From positions 1 to 38,197 of the forward strand of contig JACRIZ010000099.1 of the NCBI GenBank assembly GCA_016235765.1: 38,197 nucleotides of DNA, read 5' to 3'. The DNA is from Rhodocyclales bacterium. Lineage in GTDB: Bacteria; Pseudomonadota; Gammaproteobacteria; Burkholderiales; Rhodocyclaceae. The translations under genes and the position numbers were made by a program. A model generated the notes under the pieces. That model searched no databases. It worked only from the letters and a program-made list of their open reading frames with translations, and had not been told where the DNA came from. Shown one piece after another: positions 33,147 through 38,197 of the stretch (position 1 is the first letter of the stretch; the number at the start of each line of letters is the position of its first letter).

Positions 33147-34544
33147 TTACAGCACCTTGCCGGGGTTCATTAGCCCCGCGGGATCGAGGGCTTTCTTCAC
33201 CGCCCGCATCATGTCCATTTCGACTTCGCTCTTGTAGCGCAGGATCTCCTCTCGCTTGAGCTGGCCCAGGCCGTGCTCGGCGGAGATGGAGCCGTCGAGT
33301 GCGGCGACGAGGTCGTGCACGACGCGATTGACCGGCTCGCTCTGCGCGATGAAGGCGGCATTGTCCTGCGCCGCCGGCTTGGACTGGTTGTAGTGGAGGT
33401 TGCCGTCGCCAAGATGGCCGAAGCAGACGATGCGCAGGCCGGGGAAGGCGGCGGCCAGCGCGGCATCGCAACGCTCGATGAATTCCGGAATGCGCGACAC
33501 GGGCAGCGAGACGTCGTGCTTGATCGAGACCCCCTCGATCTTCTGCGCCTCGGAAATGTTTTCGCGCAAGCGCCAGAAAGCCTGCGCCTGTTCCTCACTG
33601 TGCGCCAGCGCGGCATCGCTTGCCTCGCCGGCTTCGATGGCGTCGACGAGCACGTCCTGCAGCGCGGAATCGAGTTCCGACGCCATGGTGTCGGACAGTT
33701 CGATCAGCGCCTGCCAGGGCGACCGGTCGGGCAGCGGATCGCGGCTGTGCGGAATGTTCTTCAGCACCAGGTCCAGCGACGGACGGCTGACCAGCTCGAA
33801 GGCGGTGACGCGCCCGCCGATGCGCTGGCGCAGGCGGGTCAGCAAGGCCACGGCTGCCTGCGGTGTCGGCACGCTGGCCCAGGCGGTGGCGACACTGCGC
33901 GGCCGCGAATACAGCTTGAGTACGGCGGCGGTGATCAGCCCCAGCGTACCTTCGGCGCCGATGAAGAGATGCTTGAGGTCGTAGCCGGTGTTGTCCTTGC
34001 GCAGCCCGCGCAGGCCGTTCCAGATGCGGCCGTCGGGCAGCACGACTTCCAGGCCCAGGCAGAGCTCGCGGGCATTGCCGTAGCGCAGCACCTGCACGCC
34101 GCCGGCATTGGTGGACAGATTGCCGCCGATGGTCGCGCTGCCTTCGGCCGCCAGCGAAAGCGGGAAGAGGCGATCCGCCTCTGCGGCGGCTGCCTGCACC
34201 GCGGCCAGCGTACAACCGGCCTCGACGGTGATGGTGTTGTTGGCGACGTCGATACCGCGCACGCGGTTGAGGCGCGTGAGGCAGACGACCACCTCGCCCC
34301 GAATCGGCGTCGCGCCGCCGCACAAGCCCGTGTTGCCACCCTGCGGCACGACGGCGACGCTGGCCTGGGCGCACAGGCGCACCACTTCGGCGACCTGAGG
34401 CGTGTCGCCGGGCCTGACTATCGCCAGCGCACGCCCGCTATACCGGCCGCGCCAGTCGGTGACGTAGGCTGCCACATCATTTTGATCGGTAAGCACGTGG
34501 CCGGCACCGACGACGGCACGCAACGAGTCGAGCAGCGCGTTCAT
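33147..34544 (-). CDS. FAD-linked oxidase, GlcD / D-2-hydroxyacid dehydrogenase type
   Basis: 465 aa. An FAD-binding_4 (PCMH) domain at about 40-215 shows AIVRPGDTPQVAEVVRLC, VVPQGGNTGLCGGATP, GSATIGGNLSTNAGG and IGAEGTLGLIT. The FAD-oxidase_C domain has VCFGHLGDGNLHYNQ and SISAEHGLGQLKR. It oxidises a D-2-hydroxyacid such as glycolate, lactate or 2-hydroxyglutarate; which one cannot be read from the sequence. The start overlaps the patatin gene (ATGA), the last of three chained genes. No glcE or glcF follows, so a single-subunit DLD/D2HGDH-type enzyme is more likely than glycolate oxidase. Confidence 0.92.
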   Translation of the reverse strand: MNALLDSLRAVVGAGHVLTDQNDVAAYVTDWRGRYSGRALAIVRPGDTPQVAEVVRLCAQASVAVVPQGGNTGLCGGATPIRGEVVVCLTRLNRVRGIDVANNTITVEAGCTLAAVQAAAAEADRLFPLSLAAEGSATIGGNLSTNAGGVQVLRYGNARELCLGLEVVLPDGRIWNGLRGLRKDNTGYDLKHLFIGAEGTLGLITAAVLKLYSRPRSVATAWASVPTPQAAVALLTRLRQRIGGRVTAFELVSRPSLDLVLKNIPHSRDPLPDRSPWQALIELSDTMASELDSALQDVLVDAIEAGEASDAALAHSEEQAQAFWRLRENISEAQKIEGVSIKHDVSLPVSRIPEFIERCDAALAAAFPGLRIVCFGHLGDGNLHYNQSKPAAQDNAAFIAQSEPVNRVVHDLVAALDGSISAEHGLGQLKREEILRYKSEVEMDMMRAVKKALDPAGLMNPGKVL

Positions 34545-35407
34545 TCCGCTAGCGCATACTCGATGGCCGGCAGCATGCGCTTCACCGCCGCGACGCCCTC
34601 GGGCATCGCCTCGGCCGCGCGATGGTAGTCCATCAGGCCGAGGTGGGCGAGACGCGGCGCGACCAGCACGTCGGCCGGCTCGCCGGCCAGGCGGCTGCGG
34701 GCGATGCGCGTCTGCATGATGTTGACGCTGGTGCTCAACACGCTGGTCATGGAGGGCAGGTCGCCGTTGCTCTTCAGGCCGAGGCTGGTCAGCAGACGAG
34801 CCGACCAACTGGGGCCGTGACGATCTTCCGCCGGAACGCCGCGCTTGAGCGAATTGCCGACGATGTCGGAGCCGAGATCGACAGCGATGACGATGTCGGC
34901 GCCGAGCGCCCGGCAAAGCGACACGGGAACCGGATTGACCAGGCCGCCGTCGACCAGCAGGCGTCCATCGCGCTTGACCGGTGCCAGGAGACCAGGCACG
35001 GCGATCGAGGCGCGCACCGCGGCTACCACGGAACCCTCGCGCAGCCAGACTTCGCGGCCGTTGGCGAGATCGGTGGCGACGCAACCGAACGGAAGCGGCA
35101 ATTGGGCGATATTCCTGTCCACGAAGTGCTGCTCGAGAAAGGAAATCAGCTTGTCGCCCTTGATCAGGCCACCGGAAAATCGCACATCCATGAGGCCCAG
35201 CACATCCTTCCAGGCGAGGCCGGAGATCCACTTCTCCAGCCGGTCGAGGTCGCCGCCGACGTAGGCAGCGCCGACCAGCGCACCGATCGAGCAGCCGCAC
35301 ACGATATCGGGACGGATGCCCGCATCCTCCAGCGCCCGGATGACGCCGATGTGCGCCCAGCCGCGCGCCGACCCGGAGCCGAGGGCAAGCCCGATCTTCG
35401 GCTTCAT
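34541..35407 (-). CDS. Patatin-like phospholipase (RssA/NTE family)
   Basis: 288 aa, no signal peptide. Oxyanion loop GSGSARG (10-16), nucleophile elbow GCSIG with Ser40, and the catalytic Asp153 in [10 protein letters not shown] give a complete Ser-Asp dyad. It resembles the RssA-type esterases of proteobacteria. ATGA overlaps at both ends, with rimO upstream and the FAD oxidase downstream, suggest one transcript. Confidence 0.92.
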   Translation of the reverse strand: MKPKIGLALGSGSARGWAHIGVIRALEDAGIRPDIVCGCSIGALVGAAYVGGDLDRLEKWISGLAWKDVLGLMDVRFSGGLIKGDKLISFLEQHFVDRNIAQLPLPFGCVATDLANGREVWLREGSVVAAVRASIAVPGLLAPVKRDGRLLVDGGLVNPVPVSLCRALGADIVIAVDLGSDIVGNSLKRGVPAEDRHGPSWSARLLTSLGLKSNGDLPSMTSVLSTSVNIMQTRIARSRLAGEPADVLVAPRLAHLGLMDYHRAAEAMPEGVAAVKRMLPAIEYALAE

Positions 35408-36735
35408 TCCGGCGACTCCAGCGTGGCGAACAGGTCATGCACGTCGCAGTCGGTGACCGTGACGGTGGCGAAGTCGCCGATTTCGAGGTCGTGGCCGTCG
35501 GTGACGTAAACGATGCCGTCGATCTCGGGCGCGTCGGCGCTCGACCGGGCGATGGCGCCCTCCTCGTCGATGTCGTCCACCAGCACCTGGATGGTCCGGC
35601 CGATGCGTTGTTCCAGCCGGCGGGTGCTGATGTCCTCCTGATGCTGCATCAGGCGCGCACGGCGCTGCTCGCGCACTGCTTCCGGCAGCGCGCCGGGCAG
35701 CTCGTTGGCCGCCGCACCCTCGACCGGCGAGAAGGCGAAGGCGCCGACGCGGTCGAGTCCGGCGGCATCGAGGAATTGCAGCAGCTCGTCGAAGTCCTGC
35801 TCGGTTTCGCCCGGGAAGCCGGTGATGAAAGTGGAACGGATGGTCAGGTCCGGCACCGCGCGCCGCCAGGCGGCGACGCGATCGAGCACCTTCTCGACGT
35901 CGCCGGGCCGCTTCATGAGCTTGAGGATGCGCGGACTGGCGTGTTGGAAGGGCACGTCCAGATACGGCAGGATCCTGCCCTCGGCCATCAGCGGCAGCAG
36001 GTCGTCCACGTTCGGATAGGGATAGACGTAGTGCATGCGCACCCAGACGCCGAGCTGGCCGAGTTCGCGGGCCAGTTCGCTGAGCCTGGTCTTCACCGGC
36101 CGGCCGCCGACGAAGCCGGTCCGGTACTTGACGTCGACGCCATAGGCGCTGGTGTCCTGCGAGACGATCAGCAGTTCCTTGACACCCGCATCGACCAGCT
36201 TCCCGGCTTCCTCGACGATGTCGCCAATCGGCCGGCTTACCAGGTCGCCACGCAGCGCGGGGATGATGCAGAAGCTGCAGCGGTGGTTGCAGCCCTCGGA
36301 AATCTTCAGGTAGGCATAGTGCTCGGGCGTCAGCTTGATGCCCTGCGGCGGCACCAGGTCGACGAAGGGATCGTGCAGCGGCGGCAGGTGCTCATGCACC
36401 GCGCCCATCACCTCGGCCAGCGCGTGCGGGCCGGTGACGGCGAGCACCTTGGGGTGCGTCGTGCGGACGATGTCGCCCTTGGCGCCCAGGCAGCCGGTGA
36501 CGATGACGCGGCCGTTCTCGGTCAGCGCCTCGCCGATGGCTTCCAGGGAGTCATTGACTGCGGCGTCGATGAAGCCGCAAGTGTTGACGACCACCAGGTC
36601 GGCGCCGTCATAAGTCGAGGAAATCGCATAGCCCTCGGCGCGCAATCGGGTCAGTATCTGCTCGGCATCGACCGTCGCCTTCGGACAGCCCAGCGAAACG
36701 AAGCCTACCGTCGGCGCCTGCTTGCGGCGACTCAC
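35404..36735 (-). CDS. rimO: Ribosomal protein uS12 methylthiotransferase RimO
   Basis: 443 aa, GTG start. It methylthiolates an Asp of ribosomal protein S12. The MTTase N-terminal domain has Cys17, Cys53 and Cys82 for one 4Fe-4S cluster. The radical-SAM motif CNHRCSFC supplies Cys149, 153 and 156 for the other. A C-terminal TRAM domain follows ([33 protein letters not shown]). Phrases such as [12 protein letters not shown] and [14 protein letters not shown] distinguish RimO from MiaB. It begins 3 nt after phaR and is chained to the patatin gene. Confidence 0.97.
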   Translation of the reverse strand: MSRRKQAPTVGFVSLGCPKATVDAEQILTRLRAEGYAISSTYDGADLVVVNTCGFIDAAVNDSLEAIGEALTENGRVIVTGCLGAKGDIVRTTHPKVLAVTGPHALAEVMGAVHEHLPPLHDPFVDLVPPQGIKLTPEHYAYLKISEGCNHRCSFCIIPALRGDLVSRPIGDIVEEAGKLVDAGVKELLIVSQDTSAYGVDVKYRTGFVGGRPVKTRLSELARELGQLGVWVRMHYVYPYPNVDDLLPLMAEGRILPYLDVPFQHASPRILKLMKRPGDVEKVLDRVAAWRRAVPDLTIRSTFITGFPGETEQDFDELLQFLDAAGLDRVGAFAFSPVEGAAANELPGALPEAVREQRRARLMQHQEDISTRRLEQRIGRTIQVLVDDIDEEGAIARSSADAPEIDGIVYVTDGHDLEIGDFATVTVTDCDVHDLFATLESPE

Positions 36736-36738
36736 CGA

Positions 36739-37305
36739 CTACTTCTTCTCGGTGGTGGCCTTGTCGGCCGGCGGATAACCAGGAATCGGGAAACCGGTAA
36801 ACAACTTGCGCGTCTGTTCCTGCATGTTGTCCTGCATCTGCTGGAACATCTTGGCGCTCTGCTCGACGTAGGCACCCATCATGCTCTGCATGGCCGGGCC
36901 TTGGAAGGTAAGGAACTGCGACCAGAGCTCCTTGCTCATGCCGCTGTTGTCGCCGTACATGTGGCGCGCCTGGTCCTGGAACTTCTTCTGCATGTCGGTA
37001 AAGGCAGTGATGTTGTTCTCGAGGTACTTGCCCATCATGCCTTGCATGGCATTGCCGTAAAAGCGGATCATCTGCGCCAGCACGTCGGACGAAAACATCG
37101 GCACGCCGGCCGCTTCCTCTTCGAGGATGATCTGCAGCAGGATGCTGCGCGTCAGGTCTTCGCCGCTCTTGGCATCGACGACCTGGAACTCCTCCTGCTT
37201 CAGCACCAGGTCCTTGACATCGACCAAAGTGATATAGGTGCTGGTCCGCGTATCGTAAAGGCGGCGGTTCGGATATTTCTTGATCAGTCTGACCTGCTCG
37301 GCCAT
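36739..37305 (-). CDS. phaR: Polyhydroxyalkanoate synthesis regulator PhaR
   Basis: 188 aa. GGAG lies 7 nt before the ATG. The N-terminal DNA-binding domain (KKYPNRRLYDTRTSTYITL, VVDAKSGEDLTRSILLQII) and the PHB-binding repeats (FYGNAMQGMMGKYLENN and LTFQGPAMQSMMGAYVEQS) are diagnostic. It represses phasin and PHA genes and is released by binding PHA granules. It is separated from phaB by an intrinsic terminator, so it has its own promoter, possibly with the TATAAT at 37362-37357; no matching -35 was found. Confidence 0.96.
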   Translation of the reverse strand: MAEQVRLIKKYPNRRLYDTRTSTYITLVDVKDLVLKQEEFQVVDAKSGEDLTRSILLQIILEEEAAGVPMFSSDVLAQMIRFYGNAMQGMMGKYLENNITAFTDMQKKFQDQARHMYGDNSGMSKELWSQFLTFQGPAMQSMMGAYVEQSAKMFQQMQDNMQEQTRKLFTGFPIPGYPPADKATTEKK

Positions 37306-37356
37306 CGTAGTCTCCTCGGGCCTGTATGTACTGCTATAGGATGTGGCGCCGCAGCA

Positions 37357-37362
37357 ATTATA
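37357..37362 (-). promoter_or_regulatory. Candidate -10 element for phaR
   Basis: Perfect TATAAT on the minus strand, 51 nt before the phaR ATG. It overlaps the end of the phaB terminator T-tract, and no -35 hexamer is visible at 16-18 nt, so this is tentative. Confidence 0.35.
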
Positions 37363-37391
37363 AAACGAAACCCCCGCCGTAGCGGGGGTTT
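37361..37391 (-). terminator. Rho-independent terminator of phaB
   Basis: Perfect 10-bp stem: on the minus strand AAACCCCCGC, loop TACG, GCGGGGGTTT, then CGTTTTA. It starts 24 nt downstream of the phaB stop. Confidence 0.9.
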
Positions 37392-37415
37392 GCGTGCCGA
37401 ACCAACGCTGACCGA

Positions 37416-38159
37416 TTACTGCAGGTAGAGGCCGCCGTTGATGTTCAGCGTGGCACCGGTCATGTAGCCGGCCAGGTCGGACGCCAGATAGGAGCACAGG
37501 GCGCCCATTTCCTCGGGCTTGGCCAGGCGCTTCATCGGGATGGTGTCGACGATGCTCTTCAGCACGTCCTCGCGGATCGCCATGACCATCTTGGTGGCCA
37601 CATAGCCCGGGGCGATCGCATTCACCGTGACACCCTTGGTCGCCAGTTCCTGCGCCAGCGCCTTGGTGAAGCCGATCACGCCGGCCTTGGCGGCCGAGTA
37701 GTTGGTCTGGCCTGCCTGGCCCTTGACGCCGTTCACCGACGAGATGTTGATGATGCGGCCCCAGCCCCGCTCGGCCATCTTGGCGGAGACCTGCTTGGTC
37801 ATGTTGAACAGGCTGGACAGGTTGGTGGCGATGACGGCATCCCACTGGTCCTTTTCCATCTTGCCGAACATGCGGTCGCGGGTGATGCCCGCGTTGTTGA
37901 CCAGGATATCGACCGGACCGGCGGCGGCCTCGGCCTCGGCGACCATCTTCTGGCAGTCCTCGATGTTCGACACGTCGCCCGCGACGCAGACGAAGTCCTT
38001 GAAACCGGCGGCGGCCATTTCCTTCAGCCACTCGTCCTTGTTGTCGAATTGGGGGTGGTATGCGGCCACCACCTTGTAGCCGTCCTTGGCGAAGGCCTGG
38101 CAGATTGCCGTGCCGAGGCCGCCCATGGCGCCGGTGACGAATGCTGTACGTTGGGTCAT
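37416..38159 (-). CDS. phaB: Acetoacetyl-CoA reductase PhaB
   Basis: 247 aa short-chain dehydrogenase that makes (R)-3-hydroxybutyryl-CoA for PHA synthesis. NADP-binding TGAMGGLG at 9-16, NNAG at 88-91, catalytic Ser140/141 (INISSVNG), Tyr154 and Lys158 (TNYSAAKAG). Phrases such as VNGVKGQAGQTNYSAAKAG and the C-terminal GGLYLQ resemble other PhaB proteins. AGGAG lies about 9 nt before the ATG. The 38 nt to its right in the window hold no recognisable gene. Confidence 0.95.
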   Translation of the reverse strand: MTQRTAFVTGAMGGLGTAICQAFAKDGYKVVAAYHPQFDNKDEWLKEMAAAGFKDFVCVAGDVSNIEDCQKMVAEAEAAAGPVDILVNNAGITRDRMFGKMEKDQWDAVIATNLSSLFNMTKQVSAKMAERGWGRIINISSVNGVKGQAGQTNYSAAKAGVIGFTKALAQELATKGVTVNAIAPGYVATKMVMAIREDVLKSIVDTIPMKRLAKPEEMGALCSYLASDLAGYMTGATLNINGGLYLQ

Positions 38160-38197
38160 TTTTCACTTCTCCTGGTTGATTTCGACGGCTCGCATCA

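Overview
The window is GC-rich and densely packed. It most likely comes from a betaproteobacterium of the Rhodocyclales type (Azoarcus, Thauera, Accumulibacter or relatives). This is inferred from the phaB/phaR polyhydroxyalkanoate genes, a tRNA-Ala/tRNA-Glu pair, the VPLPA-type CTERM proteins with an EpsA-like LuxR regulator, and a GspDEFG plus PilMNOP-like secretion cluster. No ribosomal RNA, CRISPR array, transposase or integrase was seen.

Region 1 (1-8803, minus strand) is a two-partner secretion locus. It holds an outer-membrane TpsB transporter and, 17 nt downstream, a giant TpsA filamentous-haemagglutinin-type exoprotein. One uninterrupted frame of at least 2401 codons runs off the left edge. 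Region 2 (8920-11692) is an operon of a VPLPA-CTERM surface protein and a secreted Cys-rich PstS-fold protein. It ends in a clear intrinsic terminator and is preceded by a leader that resembles a GEMM-I (c-di-GMP class) riboswitch. Region 3 (11693-13605, plus) is a translationally coupled methyltransferase and TPR-less GT41 glycosyltransferase. Region 4 (21291 down to 13615, minus) reads as one transcription run: EpsA-like LuxR regulator, an odd CTERM protein with an extra C-terminal domain, two paralogous TPR-GT41 (SPINDLY/OGT-like) glycosyltransferases, and DsbC. Region 5 (21564-23073, plus) is a His-rich VPLP-CTERM protein overlapping a secreted trypsin-like protease.

Region 6 (31834 down to 23045, minus) is a tightly overlapping 11-gene secretion operon: gspG, gspF, gspE, PilM-, PilN-, PilO- and PilP-like genes, a lipoprotein secretin, and three further pseudopilins. 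The last pseudopilin lacks the usual Glu+5. It is a hybrid of type II secretion and type IV pilus parts, without a prepilin peptidase in the window. Region 7 (32023-38197) is mostly housekeeping: a small unknown protein, a lytic transglycosylase, tRNA-Glu and tRNA-Ala with a near-consensus promoter, an FAD-linked oxidase, a patatin-like phospholipase and rimO (chained by ATGA overlaps), then phaR and phaB with a terminator between them.

Taken together, positions 1-31834 look like a cell-surface island. It contains a large TPS adhesin, CTERM-sorted proteins, GT41 glycosyltransferases able in principle to modify proteins in the cytoplasm, a disulfide isomerase, a protease and a dedicated secretion machine. 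The functional link between GT41 enzymes and the TPS adhesin is an inference by analogy with the Haemophilus HMW1A/B/C system.
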